From: Acidovorax sp. Leaf160 | GTDB taxonomy: Bacteria > Pseudomonadota > Gammaproteobacteria > Burkholderiales > Burkholderiaceae_C | Assembly: GCF_001424265.1 (NCBI RefSeq) | Contig: NZ_LMOV01000012.1 | Coordinates: 225,050-289,049 of the forward strand | Length of the DNA stretch: 64,000 nt | Reading direction: 5' to 3' | Part shown: positions 38,633-47,795 of the stretch, piece by piece | Layout: the number at the start of each line of letters is the position of its first letter | Position numbering within the stretch: position 1 is the stretch's first letter | Made by a program: the position numbers and the translations under genes | Notes under the pieces: generated by a model | Told to the model about the DNA's origin: nothing | The model's database searches: none | The model's input: only the letters and a program-made list of their open reading frames with translations

Positions 38633-39655
38633 ATGAACCGTCCCACGATACTGTCCTCCACCCCCGGGGCCGTCGCCCGTGCGCTCGCCCGTGCGCTCGC
38701 GCTTGCAGCGCTTGCCGGTGCCGCCCTCGTCCCCAGCCTCGCCGCCGCGCAGGAGGGCTATCCGAGCAAGCCCATCACGCTGGTCATCCCGTTCCCGCCG
38801 GGCGGAGCGACCGACGTGCTGGGCCGGCTGATCGGCAAGAAGCTGGGCGATCAGCTGGGCCAGAACGTGGTGATCGACAACCGCGCGGGCGCCGGCACGG
38901 TGATCGGTGCGAGCTATGTCGCCAAGGCGGCGCCGGACGGCTACACGCTGCTGATGAGTTCCGGCACCACCTTCACGGTCAACCCGGCCATCCGGCCGCG
39001 CCTGCCCTACGACCCGGTCAAGAGTTTCGAGCCCATCGGCATCGCCGGGCGCACGGGGCTGGTCCTGCTGGCCGGCAAGGACGTGCCGGTGCGCGATCTC
39101 GCGCAGTTCATCCGCACGGTGAAGGCGGCGCCCGACAAGTATTCCTACGGTTCCTACGGCACCGGCACCACGTCCCAGTTCGCGGGCGAGATGTTCTTCC
39201 ACGCCGCGGGGCTGAAGATCCAGCACGTGCCGTACAAGGGCAGCGCGCCGGCCATGGTCGACCTGATGGGCGGGCAGATCCCGTTCACGGTGGACACGGT
39301 GTCCGCTGCCGTGCCGCAGCTCAAGGAAGGCAAGATCCGCGCGCTGGCGGTCACGTCCGCGCGCCGCTCGGCCCTGCTGCCGCAGGTGCCCACGCTGGCC
39401 GAGAGCGGTTTTCAAGGGGTCGAGATGGACACCTGGCTCGCCCTGGTCGCGCCCGCCGGCCTGCCCCCCGCCGTGAAGACGAAGCTGGAGCAGGCCCTGG
39501 CCCAGGCGGTGGCGGATGCCGACATGCAGAGCAAGCTGCTGGCCAACGGCTTCGAGCCTGCCTACGCGCCCGCCAAGGACGTCAGCGCACTGATCGAGAG
39601 GGAGCTGCCGCAGATGCGCGCCATCGCCCAGCGCGCCGGCATCCAGGCCGACTGA
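38633..39655 (+). CDS. TctC-type tripartite tricarboxylate transporter binding protein
   Basis: Periplasmic solute-binding protein of the large TctC/Bug family common in Burkholderiales. The 340-residue product has a signal peptide ending SLAAA (about residue 39), then YPSKPITLVIPFPPGGATD, the RAGAGTVIGASYVAKAAPDGYTL carboxylate-binding stretch and YKGSAPAMVDLMGGQIPFT. No TctA or TctB membrane subunits are in the window, so it is an orphan as is usual for the family. GGAG lies 12 bp before the start. Its place between dsdA and the amidase suggests a ligand related to D-amino acids or amides; this is inference. Confidence 0.9.
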   Translation: MNRPTILSSTPGAVARALARALALAALAGAALVPSLAAAQEGYPSKPITLVIPFPPGGATDVLGRLIGKKLGDQLGQNVVIDNRAGAGTVIGASYVAKAAPDGYTLLMSSGTTFTVNPAIRPRLPYDPVKSFEPIGIAGRTGLVLLAGKDVPVRDLAQFIRTVKAAPDKYSYGSYGTGTTSQFAGEMFFHAAGLKIQHVPYKGSAPAMVDLMGGQIPFTVDTVSAAVPQLKEGKIRALAVTSARRSALLPQVPTLAESGFQGVEMDTWLALVAPAGLPPAVKTKLEQALAQAVADADMQSKLLANGFEPAYAPAKDVSALIERELPQMRAIAQRAGIQAD

Positions 39656-39786
39656 CGCAGTCTGCCCCGCTGCCGCGCAGCACGCGCCTCCTGCTCGGGC
39701 GCGCCGCCTTGCCCGCCGCACCGGCCTCCGTTACCTTCCGCTTTCCTCCCGCTTTCCTCTCGTATTCCTTCCTGCACGACCACGCC

Positions 39787-41337
39787 ATGACCTTCGATTC
39801 CCGCCTGGTGGAGCTGTCCGCCCCTGAACTGCGCCAGCGCATCGGCACGCGCGAGATCTCGCCCGTGGAGCTGCTGGAGGCCTGCATCCAGCGCATCGAA
39901 GCGGTCAACCCGCTCGTCAACGCCATCACCGCCACCTGCTATGACCGGGCCCGCGCCGAGGCGCGCGCCGCCGAACAGGCCGTGCTGCGCGGCGACGCGC
40001 TCGGGCTGCTGCACGGCCTGCCGCTGGGCGTGAAGGACCTGGAGGCCACGGCCGGGCTGCTCACCACCTATGGCTCGCAGATCTACCGCGAGAACATTCC
40101 CGCCGAAGACAATGTGCTGGTGGCGCGGCTGCGCGCGGCCGGCGCCATCGTCACGGGCAAGACCAACATCCCTGAAATGGGCGCGGGCGCCAATTCCCGC
40201 AACACCGTCTGGGGCGCCACCGGCAACCCGTTCGATCCGAACCTGAATGCGGGCGGATCGTCCGGCGGCTCGGCGGCCGCGCTGGCCTGCGACATGCTGC
40301 CGGTGTGCACCGGCTCGGACACCGGTGGTTCGCTGCGCATACCCGCCGCGCTGTGCGGGGTGGTGGGCTTCCGGCCGTCGCCCGGCGTGGTGCCCAGTTC
40401 GCGCAAGCTGCTGGGCTGGACGCCGATCTCCGTCGTCGGCCCCATGGGCCGCACGATGGACGAAACCTGCCTGCAGCTGGCCGCCACGGCCGGCATGTCG
40501 GCCGGCGACCCCCTCAGCTACCCGCTGGATGCGATGGCCTTCCTGGACCCTCCGCCGGTGGACCTGGCGGGCCTGCGGGTGGGTTACACCGAAGACTTCG
40601 GCGCCTGCGCGGTCGATGACGGCATCCGCCGGGTGTTCCGCCAGAAGGTGGCGGCGATGCGCCACCTCTTCAAAAGCTGCGACGCCATCCGCTTCGACCT
40701 GGGCGACGTGCATCGCTGCTTCGATGTGCTGCGCGCCGAAGCCTTCGTCGCCGGCACGCGCGAGGCCTACGAGCGCGACCCGGCGAGCCTGGGGCCCAAC
40801 ACCCGCGCCAACTACGAAATGGGCGCTGCGATGTCGCTCATCGACAGCGCATGGGGCCAGGCCGAGCAGACGCGCATCCTGGCGCGCTTCCAGCAGGCTT
40901 TCGAGGCCTTCGACGTGATTCTGGCGCCCACCACCCCGGTGCCGCCATTCCCGTGGACGCAGCTTTTCGCCAGCCACATCAACGGCGAGCCACAGGCCAA
41001 CTATTACCGCTGGCTGGGGCTGACCTACGTCACCACGCTCACCACGCATCCGGCACTGAGCCTGCCCTGCGGCCGTGACGAGGCAGGCATGCCCTTCGGG
41101 CTGCAGGTGGTCGGGCCGTTCCGCGGCGACGTGCGCACGCTGGGCGTGGGCCGGTCGCTGGAGCAGGCGTTCGCCGGCATCGCCGGGCTCGAACGCCCGC
41201 GGCCCGACCTGGCGGCGCTGGTGCCGGCAGCGCCCGCGCTGACCTCCATCGTGACCCAGGCGCCCGATGCCAACGATGCGCGGGGCGTGGCGCGGGCCGG
41301 CGGCCCGGCGGCTGGCGGCTCCGTCTCCGCTGTCTGA
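39787..41337 (+). CDS. Amidase-signature hydrolase
   Basis: Amide hydrolase with the Ser-cisSer-Lys triad. The 516-residue product has the Lys in LPLGVKDLEATAG, the glycine/serine signature NAGGSSGGSAAALAC and the nucleophile Ser in GSDTGGSLRIPAALCGVVG. The C-terminal part has SLPCGRDEAGMPFGLQVVGP. There is no signal peptide, so it is cytosolic. Substrate is not predictable from sequence; the position between a D-serine lyase and a D-amino acid dehydrogenase suggests release of a D-amino acid from an amide or N-acyl form. A ~30-residue Ala/Gly-rich tail ends the protein. Its stop is 17 bp before dauA. Confidence 0.9.
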   Translation: MTFDSRLVELSAPELRQRIGTREISPVELLEACIQRIEAVNPLVNAITATCYDRARAEARAAEQAVLRGDALGLLHGLPLGVKDLEATAGLLTTYGSQIYRENIPAEDNVLVARLRAAGAIVTGKTNIPEMGAGANSRNTVWGATGNPFDPNLNAGGSSGGSAAALACDMLPVCTGSDTGGSLRIPAALCGVVGFRPSPGVVPSSRKLLGWTPISVVGPMGRTMDETCLQLAATAGMSAGDPLSYPLDAMAFLDPPPVDLAGLRVGYTEDFGACAVDDGIRRVFRQKVAAMRHLFKSCDAIRFDLGDVHRCFDVLRAEAFVAGTREAYERDPASLGPNTRANYEMGAAMSLIDSAWGQAEQTRILARFQQAFEAFDVILAPTTPVPPFPWTQLFASHINGEPQANYYRWLGLTYVTTLTTHPALSLPCGRDEAGMPFGLQVVGPFRGDVRTLGVGRSLEQAFAGIAGLERPRPDLAALVPAAPALTSIVTQAPDANDARGVARAGGPAAGGSVSAV

Positions 41338-41354
41338 CACCCGAGGTTTCCGCC

Positions 41355-42554
41355 ATGCAGTCGTTCGATTTCATCGTCATCGGTGCCGGCATCGCCGGCG
41401 CGTCCGTGGGCTGGCAGCTGGCCGCCCGCGCCCAGGCAGGGGGCACGTCCCACGCCGACAGGTCCGCGGCCCCGGCCAGCGTGCTGGTGCTGGAACGGGA
41501 GCCGCAGCCGGGCTATCACACCACCGGGCGTTCCGCCGCGCTCTACATGGAGACCTACGGCACGCCCAACATCCGCGCGCTGACGCGGGCGAGCCGGGAC
41601 TTCTTCGACGCGCCGCCGCCAGAGTTCGGCACCGATCCGATCCTGAGCCCGCGCGGCGTGGTGTTCGTGGCCGGGCCCGAGCAGCTGCCGCTGCTGGACG
41701 AGGCCATCGCCGAAGCACGGGAGCGGTCGCCCGATGTGCGCCGCATGGAGCAGGCGGAGCTGCTGGCGCTGCTGCCGTGCCTGCGGCCCGAGGCGGTAGC
41801 GGCCGGCATGCTGGAGCCGGGCGCTGCGGACATCGACGTGCATGCGCTGCACCAGGGCTACCTGCGCGGCCTGCGCCAGCGTGGCGGCCAACTGCGCACG
41901 GGGGCCGAGGTCACCGCACTGGAGCGGCTGCCGGCGGAGGGCGGGGCGCCGGCCTGCTGGCAGGTGACGCTCTCCAGTGGCGAACGGCTGCGGGCCGGCA
42001 CCCTCGTCAACGCGGCGGGCGCCTGGGCGGACGTGGTGGCGCAGCAGGCGGGCGTGCGGCCCATCGGCCTGGAGCCGCGCCGCCGCACCGCTTTCACCTT
42101 CAGCGCGCCGGCCGGCATGCACACCAGCGACTGGCCTGCGGTGGTGGCGATCGACGAGTCTTGCTACTTCAAGCCCGATGCCGGCCAGTTGCTCGGGTCC
42201 CCCGCCAATGCCGACCCGACCCATCCGCACGACGTGGTGCCCGAGGAGCTGGACGTGGCCACCGGCATCTACCACATCGAGGAGATGACCACGTTCCAGA
42301 TACGCCGCCCCTCGCACACCTGGGCGGGGCTGCGCTCCTTCGTGCCGGACGGCGACATGGTGATCGGCTGGGACGACGAGGTGCCGGGCTTTTTCTGGCT
42401 GGCGGCGCAGGGCGGCTACGGCATCCAGAGCGCGGCGGGTGCCTCGCTGCTGGCCCGGCAGCTGCTGCTGGGCGAGCCGCTGGACGCGTCATTGACAGGG
42501 GAGGGCGTGGACGTGGCAGGGCTGTCGCCCGCGCGCCTCAGACCGCCGATGTGA
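41355..42554 (+). CDS. dauA: D-arginine dehydrogenase-like FAD oxidoreductase
   Basis: DAO-family flavoprotein that oxidatively deaminates D-amino acids. The 399-residue product has the FAD motif VIGAGIAGASVGWQLAA, then REPQPGYHTTGRSAALYMETYG (His and Tyr of the active site), NAAGAWAD, SCYFKPDAGQLLGSPANADP and IRRPSHTWAGLRSF. These match Pseudomonas aeruginosa DauA as I recall it, including the substrate Tyr and Arg. A ~15-residue insertion (QAGGTSHADRSAAPAS) splits the first beta-alpha-beta unit before LVLERE. Preference for D-Arg over other D-amino acids needs assay. Confidence 0.85.
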   Translation: MQSFDFIVIGAGIAGASVGWQLAARAQAGGTSHADRSAAPASVLVLEREPQPGYHTTGRSAALYMETYGTPNIRALTRASRDFFDAPPPEFGTDPILSPRGVVFVAGPEQLPLLDEAIAEARERSPDVRRMEQAELLALLPCLRPEAVAAGMLEPGAADIDVHALHQGYLRGLRQRGGQLRTGAEVTALERLPAEGGAPACWQVTLSSGERLRAGTLVNAAGAWADVVAQQAGVRPIGLEPRRRTAFTFSAPAGMHTSDWPAVVAIDESCYFKPDAGQLLGSPANADPTHPHDVVPEELDVATGIYHIEEMTTFQIRRPSHTWAGLRSFVPDGDMVIGWDDEVPGFFWLAAQGGYGIQSAAGASLLARQLLLGEPLDASLTGEGVDVAGLSPARLRPPM

Positions 42555-42671
42555 GCATGCCGGTTGCCGCGGCTGGCATCACGGCGGCTTGTTGCCTCGC
42601 GAGCCGCAGCGACGAGTGCCGGATGTGCAGGGCTGCGGTCGCGCTGCCAGCCGAATCCCTCGAAAATATAG

Positions 42672-42728
42672 GTCAAATACGGCTCGGGCGCTTGTATTTG
42701 CTCAAGATGACGCTATAAAAATAATAGC
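42672..42728 (-). repeat. Dispersed GCTAT-N7-ATAGC element, copy 5 (intergenic)
   Basis: Core GCTATAAAAATAATAGC at 42712-42728, identical to copy 4, with the arm on the left including AAGCGCCCGAGCC when read on the minus strand. It lies between the convergent dauA and yjfB genes, 6 bp from the yjfB stop, where a hairpin could affect transcript ends. Confidence 0.75.
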
Positions 42729-42734
42729 AAAAGC

Positions 42735-42947
42735 TCAGGCGAAGGTGTTGACTTGCGTGCCCAGCGTGCCGGAGGTTGCCAGCGCCGGCTGGGCTGCGGG
42801 CGCCACCGACTGCAGCAGCGTGGCCGCGCCGGCGGCCTGGATGTCCATGGCCTTCTTGAGCACGGCCACGTTCACGGCATCGGAAGTCTGCCGGTTCGAG
42901 GCGGCGGTGGCGGCACTGACGATGGAATTGCTGAGCGAGACGTCCAT
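42735..42947 (-). CDS. YjfB-like putative motility protein
   Basis: A 70-residue product with VNVAVLKKAMDIQAAGAATLLQ, the pattern of the YjfB family (small proteins linked to motility by domain name and genome context). The N-terminus is a short amphipathic helix and the tail is Ala/Pro-rich. GGAGCC lies 8 bp before the start. No flagellar gene is nearby; a chemoreceptor gene is 3 kb away. Molecular function is unknown. Confidence 0.75.
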   Translation of the reverse strand: MDVSLSNSIVSAATAASNRQTSDAVNVAVLKKAMDIQAAGAATLLQSVAPAAQPALATSGTLGTQVNTFA

Positions 42948-43051
42948 GGCAAAGGCTCCTGAAATCGGGATCGATGCCCCGTTATCGGCCAGCCGGAGCC
43001 GAAATTGAGCCGAAGTTGCGCCGAGGTTCGCCCCCGTGGCGAGGCGGTGGC

Positions 43052-44473
43052 TCAGTCCAGCGCGCTGGCCCCGAAGGCACCGCAGGCCCCCAGGTCGGAG
43101 TCCTGCATGCGCGGCAGGTGCGTTGCCGCGTCGCGCAATGCGCTGCGCAGGCCTTCCTCCAGCACCGGGTGGTAGAACGGCATGCCCAGCATCTCGGCCA
43201 CGGTCAGTTCCTGCCCGATGGCGAGCGCCAGCAGATGCGCCAGGTGTTCACCGTCCGGCGCGCAGAGTTCGGCGCCCAGCAGCCGGCCGGTGTCCTTGGC
43301 GGCATACACGTGCAGCCGGCCATGGTTGCGCTGGGCCACGCGGGCGCGGCCCTGGTCGTCGAAGTTGACCTTGCCGGTGATGAAGCCGCCTTCGCCGTCT
43401 TCCATCAACGCGGCGTGCCTGCGGCCCACGACGGCGGCGTTCGGCTGCGTGAACGAGATCGCCAGCCGGGTGCGGCGCTTGAACGAGCGGGGCTGCTCCG
43501 CAAAAGCGTTCAGCCCGGCGATATGGCCGTCGTCCGCAGCCTCGTGCAGCAGCGGCCGGTCGCCGTCGGCGTCGCCCGCAAGAAACACGCGCAGACCCCC
43601 CACCTGCATCGAGTGGCGGTCCACGGGCGGCAGGCCCTTGTCGTCCAGGTCCAGCCCCAGGGTGTCCAGGCCCAGGTGATCCACGTTGGGCTTGCGGCCC
43701 AGCGCCGCCAGCACCTGGTCGACCACCACCGTGGCGGTGCCATTGGTGACCTCGATGCCGCCCGCCACCTCGCGCAACTGCACGTCGCCGCCGATGTTGA
43801 CGGGGAACTCGTGCTTCATCAGCGTCACCAGCGTGTCGTTGACGACCGGGTCCGTCAGCCCCGCGACCGTGGGCTGCTTGCTGAATGCGGCCACCTCCAG
43901 GCCCAGCCGCGCGAGCGCCTGGGCCATCTCGGAGCCGACCGCGCCCAGGCCGATCACGGCGATGCGCGGGCCGAGCGTCGGCTGCTCGAACAGGGTGTCC
44001 GTGGTGAGGATGCGGTCGCCGAACGCGAGCCAGGGTTCCGGCACCACCGGGCGCGAGCCGGTCGCAACGATGATGTTCTTCGCTTCGTAGGTCGTGCCGT
44101 TCACTTCCACCCGCCGCGCGTCGAGCAGGCGCGCGCGGCCCGAGATCTCGCGCTCGCCCGCATCGGTGGCCTTCAGGGTCGCTTTGACGAAGTCGTCGCG
44201 CAACGCCCGCACGCGCCGCAGCACGGCAGGCAGATCCACGGTCAACCCGTCGCCGCCGTGGATGCCCAGCGCGTGCATCTTGTGCCGCGCATGGAACGAG
44301 TTGCCGGCTTCCAGCAACATCTTGGACGGCATGCAGCCCACGCGGGCGCAGGTCGTCCCCCAGGGGCCGTCGTTGATGATGAGATACCGCTCGGTGCGTT
44401 TGCGGACTTCGCGCAGCGCGGCCAGGCCGGCCGAGCCAGCGCCGATGATGATGACGTCGAGAGGGAGGCTCAT
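43052..44473 (-). CDS. Dihydrolipoamide dehydrogenase-like pyridine nucleotide-disulfide oxidoreductase
   Basis: FAD/NAD(P) flavoprotein with a redox-active disulfide. The 473-residue product has IIIGAGSAGLAALREV (FAD), the redox pair CARVGC in a CxxxxC spacing, the NAD fold IAVIGLGAVGSEMAQALARLG, the second FAD motif VFLAGDADGDRPLLHEA and a C-terminal dimerisation domain with FYHPVLEEGL (His-x4-Glu type active site). No 2-oxoacid dehydrogenase genes lie nearby, so it is a stand-alone member whose partner (lipoyl protein, glutathione-like disulfide or metal) is unknown. Confidence 0.88.
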   Translation of the reverse strand: MSLPLDVIIIGAGSAGLAALREVRKRTERYLIINDGPWGTTCARVGCMPSKMLLEAGNSFHARHKMHALGIHGGDGLTVDLPAVLRRVRALRDDFVKATLKATDAGEREISGRARLLDARRVEVNGTTYEAKNIIVATGSRPVVPEPWLAFGDRILTTDTLFEQPTLGPRIAVIGLGAVGSEMAQALARLGLEVAAFSKQPTVAGLTDPVVNDTLVTLMKHEFPVNIGGDVQLREVAGGIEVTNGTATVVVDQVLAALGRKPNVDHLGLDTLGLDLDDKGLPPVDRHSMQVGGLRVFLAGDADGDRPLLHEAADDGHIAGLNAFAEQPRSFKRRTRLAISFTQPNAAVVGRRHAALMEDGEGGFITGKVNFDDQGRARVAQRNHGRLHVYAAKDTGRLLGAELCAPDGEHLAHLLALAIGQELTVAEMLGMPFYHPVLEEGLRSALRDAATHLPRMQDSDLGACGAFGASALD

Positions 44474-44616
44474 GCGCGCAGTCCTGACTGGAAGAATGAA
44501 GGGGTGAACGAGTGTCGCCGGCTCCGCCTGCACCGTCTGTAGGCGGCCAGCGCTCGCGCCCGGCGGGCGGCGTGCTGTCGCGCTGCGCTGCACCCGTCCC
44601 GGGCTGCGCTTGGCGC

Positions 44617-45210
44617 TCAGGCAGTGGCCGTGTGCCAGCCGATCCGGCCCTGGGCGACGTCGTTCGCCCGCTGGGTGAATGCATCGGCCCCTGACTGCGG
44701 CAGCCGGATCCGCAGCACGACCTGCGAGCCGTGGGCGACCTGCAGCAGTTCGGCGTGCGCCGCTTCGATCTCGCGCCGCAGCGCACCTTCCAGCGCATAG
44801 GGCACTTCGCATTCCAGCACGCACATGCGCTGCAGCAGCACCTTGTCGGCCGTGAGAAGCGCCTGGGCGATGGAGTCCGTGTAGGCGCGCACCAGCCCGC
44901 CGGCCCCCAGCTTCACGCCGCCGAAGTAGCGCACCACCGTGGCCAGCACGCCTTCCAGGTCCTGGTGCCGCAGCACGTCGAGCATGGGTCGGCCGGCGGT
45001 GCCGCCGGGCTCGCCGTCATCCACGGCGGCCGATTGCCCGCCGGCCAGCAGGGCCCAGCAGATGTGCGCCGCGCCCGGGTGCTGCTTCCAGAGCGCGTCG
45101 ACCGCCGCCTGGGCCGCAGCGCGGTCGGCCATCGGTTGCACGCAGCCGATGAAGCGGCTCTTCTTGATGACGATCTCGCTGTGGGCAGGGGCGCTCAGGG
45201 TCTGTGGCAT
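44617..45210 (-). CDS. yigZ: YigZ/IMPACT-family protein
   Basis: Conserved UPF0029 protein of the IMPACT/YigZ family, fold related to elongation-factor domain IV; biochemical role is not settled. The 197-residue product shows KKSRFIGCVQPM, the signature DDGEPGGTAGRPML and VRYFGGVKLGAGGLVRAYTDS, then a C-terminal ferredoxin-like domain. Start at 45210 gives the standard family length. It is divergent from azurin across a 151-bp region that holds an FNR-type box. Confidence 0.9.
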   Translation of the reverse strand: MPQTLSAPAHSEIVIKKSRFIGCVQPMADRAAAQAAVDALWKQHPGAAHICWALLAGGQSAAVDDGEPGGTAGRPMLDVLRHQDLEGVLATVVRYFGGVKLGAGGLVRAYTDSIAQALLTADKVLLQRMCVLECEVPYALEGALRREIEAAHAELLQVAHGSQVVLRIRLPQSGADAFTQRANDVAQGRIGWHTATA

Positions 45211-45264
45211 GGGGCAGGAAGTTTAGGCGCGCCGGCACGGGCCGGGAGCGGGGAGGGTGCGAGC

Positions 45265-45305
45265 TTGATGCACGTCAACCTGCGCGCGGGCCATCTGCCT
45301 ACGAT
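45265..45305 (+). promoter_or_regulatory. FNR/Anr-type promoter upstream of azurin
   Basis: TTGAT-GCAC-GTCAA at 45265-45278 matches the FNR/Anr/FixK consensus (TTGAT-N4-RTCAA). A -10-like TACGAT lies at 45300-45305. A start point about seven bases later would put the centre of the box near -41, the class II activator position. The distance to the azurin ATG is then about 50 bp. This predicts induction at low oxygen. Seen in sequence; regulation is inferred. Confidence 0.65.
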
Positions 45306-45361
45306 GCACCCACGAAGCCCGACAACGCTTCGCCCCTCTTAATCTGAAAGGTGACGACGAC

Positions 45362-45817
45362 ATGGCAAACCTCTGGAAACCCCTGGCGCTTTGGGCGGTG
45401 TGCGCGGTGGCCGCGCCTGCATGGGCGGCCGGTTGCGCCGTCGAGATCGAAGGCAATGACGCCATGCAGTTCAACAAGGCCGCCATCGCCGTGCCCGCCA
45501 GCTGCAAACAGTTCACCGTCAAGCTCAAGCACGCAGGCAAGCTGCCCAAGACCGCGATGGGCCACAACTGGGTGCTGACCCGGGCGGGCGACATGCAGGG
45601 CGCCGCCACCGATGGCATGGCGGCAGGCGCGGCCCGGAACTACGTGAAGGACGGCGACACCCGGGTGATCGCGCACACCAAGGTCATTGGCGGCGGTGAG
45701 GCCGATACGGTAACGTTTGCCACGACGGCGCTGAAGGCAGGGGAGCCGTACACCTACTTCTGCTCGTTCCCCGGTCACTCGGCCATCATGAAAGGCACGC
45801 TCACGCTCGCCAAGTGA
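45362..45817 (+). CDS. azu: Azurin (type 1 blue copper protein)
   Basis: Periplasmic electron carrier, often supplying nitrite reductase or peroxidase. The 151-residue precursor has a signal peptide ending APAWA (about residue 22). Copper ligands are all present: His68 in AMGHNWVLT, and Cys134, His139 and Met143 in [14 protein letters not shown]. The structural disulfide is probably Cys25-Cys48. AAAGGTGACGACGAC precedes the ATG. An FNR-type box upstream fits use under oxygen limitation. Confidence 0.95.
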   Translation: MANLWKPLALWAVCAVAAPAWAAGCAVEIEGNDAMQFNKAAIAVPASCKQFTVKLKHAGKLPKTAMGHNWVLTRAGDMQGAATDGMAAGAARNYVKDGDTRVIAHTKVIGGGEADTVTFATTALKAGEPYTYFCSFPGHSAIMKGTLTLAK

Positions 45818-45992
45818 GACGCGGGGCGGGCACGCGCGTGCGGCCGGCCAGACAGGGCAGAGCGGAGCAGCACGGGCCTGCACGGGGGGTCATCGGCCAG
45901 CGCCACGGGTCGGGGGACTACACCCGATGAGGCGCCGGCGACCTAGTCTCGACGCATTCCGCGCTGCTTCAGGCCGCCATCGAAAGCCCGCC

Positions 45993-46175
45993 ATGCTCTC
46001 CATCCCCCTGCCGACCGCCTTCGCCCGCTTCTTTTCCGCACCGTCCTTCGTGGGGCCGGCGGAAGGGGCCGGCGAGCCGGCGTCCATTCTCGCGGCCGCA
46101 CCCGAGCTGGTGTCGGCCTATGAGGATCCACCCCACGACCTGGACCAGCGGGTGCGCGCCATCGGCGAGTGGTGA
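45993..46175 (+). CDS. Small hypothetical protein (uncertain)
   Basis: A 60-codon open frame, MLSIPLPTAFARFF... to ...RVRAIGEW, between azurin and a convergent chemoreceptor gene, whose stop is 3 bp away. The product has no recognised domain; a short hydrophobic N-terminus is followed by an acidic C-terminal half. The ribosome binding site is weak. It is kept because nothing else occupies the region and the end DLDQRVRAIGEW looks protein-like, but it may be chance. Confidence 0.35.
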   Translation: MLSIPLPTAFARFFSAPSFVGPAEGAGEPASILAAAPELVSAYEDPPHDLDQRVRAIGEW

Positions 46176-46178
46176 GCT

Positions 46179-47795
46179 TTAGGCCAGGCGCAGCGGCGCT
46201 GACGGCAGGGCCAGCCCGGCAGGGTCCGACGGCAGCTTGAAGAGCGCCACCGCCTCGACCAGTTCCCGCGCCTGCTGCTGCAGGCTCTGCGCCGCAGCGG
46301 CGCTTTCTTCCACCAGCGCGGCGTTCTGCTGCGTGGCCTGGTCCATCTGGGTGACGGCCATGCCCACTTGCGCGACGCCGTTGCTCTGCTCGCTGCTGGC
46401 GGCGCTGATTTCGCCCACGATGTCGGTGACGCGCTTGATGGAGGTGACCACTTCCTCCATGGTCGCGCCGGCGCGATCGACCAGCGCCGTGCCTTCCTCC
46501 ACCCGCGTCACGCTTTCGCTGATGAGGGTCTTGATCTCGCGGGCGGCCTGTGCGCTGCGCTGAGCGAGATTGCGCACCTCGCTCGCCACCACGGCAAAGC
46601 CGCGGCCCTGGTCGCCGGCACGGGCGGCTTCCACGGCCGCGTTCAGCGCGAGGATGTTGGTCTGGAAGGCGATGCCGTCGATCACGCCGATGATGTCCGC
46701 GATGCGGCGTGAGCTGTCGTTGATGGTGCGCATGGTGGTCACGACCTGGCTCACGACCTCGCCGCCCTGCACGGCGACGGTGGAGGCGCCCTGGGCCAGC
46801 TGATTGGCCTGGCGCGCGTTCTCGGCGTTGTGGCGGACGGTGGCGCTCAGCTCTTCCATGGTGGCCGCGGTTTCCTGCAGCGCGCTGGCCTGCTGCTCGG
46901 TGCGGTTGCTCAGGTCGCTGCTGCCCATCGCGATCTGATGCGAGCCCGTGGCGATGGAGTCCGACGAGCTGCGGACCTTCGCCACGATGGACGCCAGGCT
47001 GTTCTGCATGATCGCCAAAGACGCCAGCACGCTGTCGGGGGTGACCAGGCTCGACGTGCTCAGCGGGCTCAGGTCGCCGGCGGCCACGCGGTGTGCCGCC
47101 AGGCCCAGTTCTGCCGGCTCGGCACCGAGGGCGCGCGACAGGCGGCGGGCGATGATCACGCCGGCCGCGATGGCCAGCGCCAGCGCAACCAGGCAGGCCA
47201 CGACCATCACCGCCCGCTGGTGGCCGAAGCGCTCGTCGGCCTCCAGCTGCAGGGCTTCGGCGCGTCGGCCCGCGTCGACGACGAATTCGCCGACCTTGGT
47301 CGTCAACTGGGCCAGCAGCGGGCGGCATTCCAGGTTGATCTTGGCGATGGCCGGGTCACGCTGGCCTTCGGTGGCCAGACGCACGATGTCGCGCGCCACG
47401 GGGCCATACACCGATTCGATGCGCACCATGTCGGCCAGCAACGCCTGGGTGGGGGCGGGCACGGCGGTGTCGGCGCCGATCATCCGCTGCAGCTCGGCCA
47501 TGCGGGTCTGCACTTCGGCGTCGGCCTTCAGCACCAGATCGCGCTCCTTGTTGGCCTCTCCCGCCGCGGTGGCCAGCACCTCGTTGCGCACCGCGACGGC
47601 GCGCCGGTTGACGGCATCGCGCATCTCCTCGGCCAGGTTGGCCTGCCGGTCGATGCCGTGCACGTAGTTCTTGAAGGTCCGGTCGGCTTCGTTGAGCGAG
47701 CGCAGGGAGAGGCCGGAGACGGCGAGGACCACGACCACGAGCGCGCCAAAGGCGAATCCGAGCTGGGCTTTGACTTTCATGGCGGGGTGGCTCAT
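46179..47795 (-). CDS. Methyl-accepting chemotaxis protein
   Basis: Transmembrane chemoreceptor. The 538-residue product has a first membrane helix ([18 protein letters not shown], about 13-30), a ~160-residue four-helix-bundle sensor domain, a second helix ([19 protein letters not shown], about 192-212), a HAMP-like linker and a signalling hairpin with the near-invariant tip [20 protein letters not shown]. Methylation helices flank it ([18 protein letters not shown]). The C-terminus lacks the NWETF-type CheR docking pentapeptide. Start at 47795 is chosen; 47780 is an alternative. Ligand is unknown. Confidence 0.93.
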   Translation of the reverse strand: MSHPAMKVKAQLGFAFGALVVVVLAVSGLSLRSLNEADRTFKNYVHGIDRQANLAEEMRDAVNRRAVAVRNEVLATAAGEANKERDLVLKADAEVQTRMAELQRMIGADTAVPAPTQALLADMVRIESVYGPVARDIVRLATEGQRDPAIAKINLECRPLLAQLTTKVGEFVVDAGRRAEALQLEADERFGHQRAVMVVACLVALALAIAAGVIIARRLSRALGAEPAELGLAAHRVAAGDLSPLSTSSLVTPDSVLASLAIMQNSLASIVAKVRSSSDSIATGSHQIAMGSSDLSNRTEQQASALQETAATMEELSATVRHNAENARQANQLAQGASTVAVQGGEVVSQVVTTMRTINDSSRRIADIIGVIDGIAFQTNILALNAAVEAARAGDQGRGFAVVASEVRNLAQRSAQAAREIKTLISESVTRVEEGTALVDRAGATMEEVVTSIKRVTDIVGEISAASSEQSNGVAQVGMAVTQMDQATQQNAALVEESAAAAQSLQQQARELVEAVALFKLPSDPAGLALPSAPLRLA

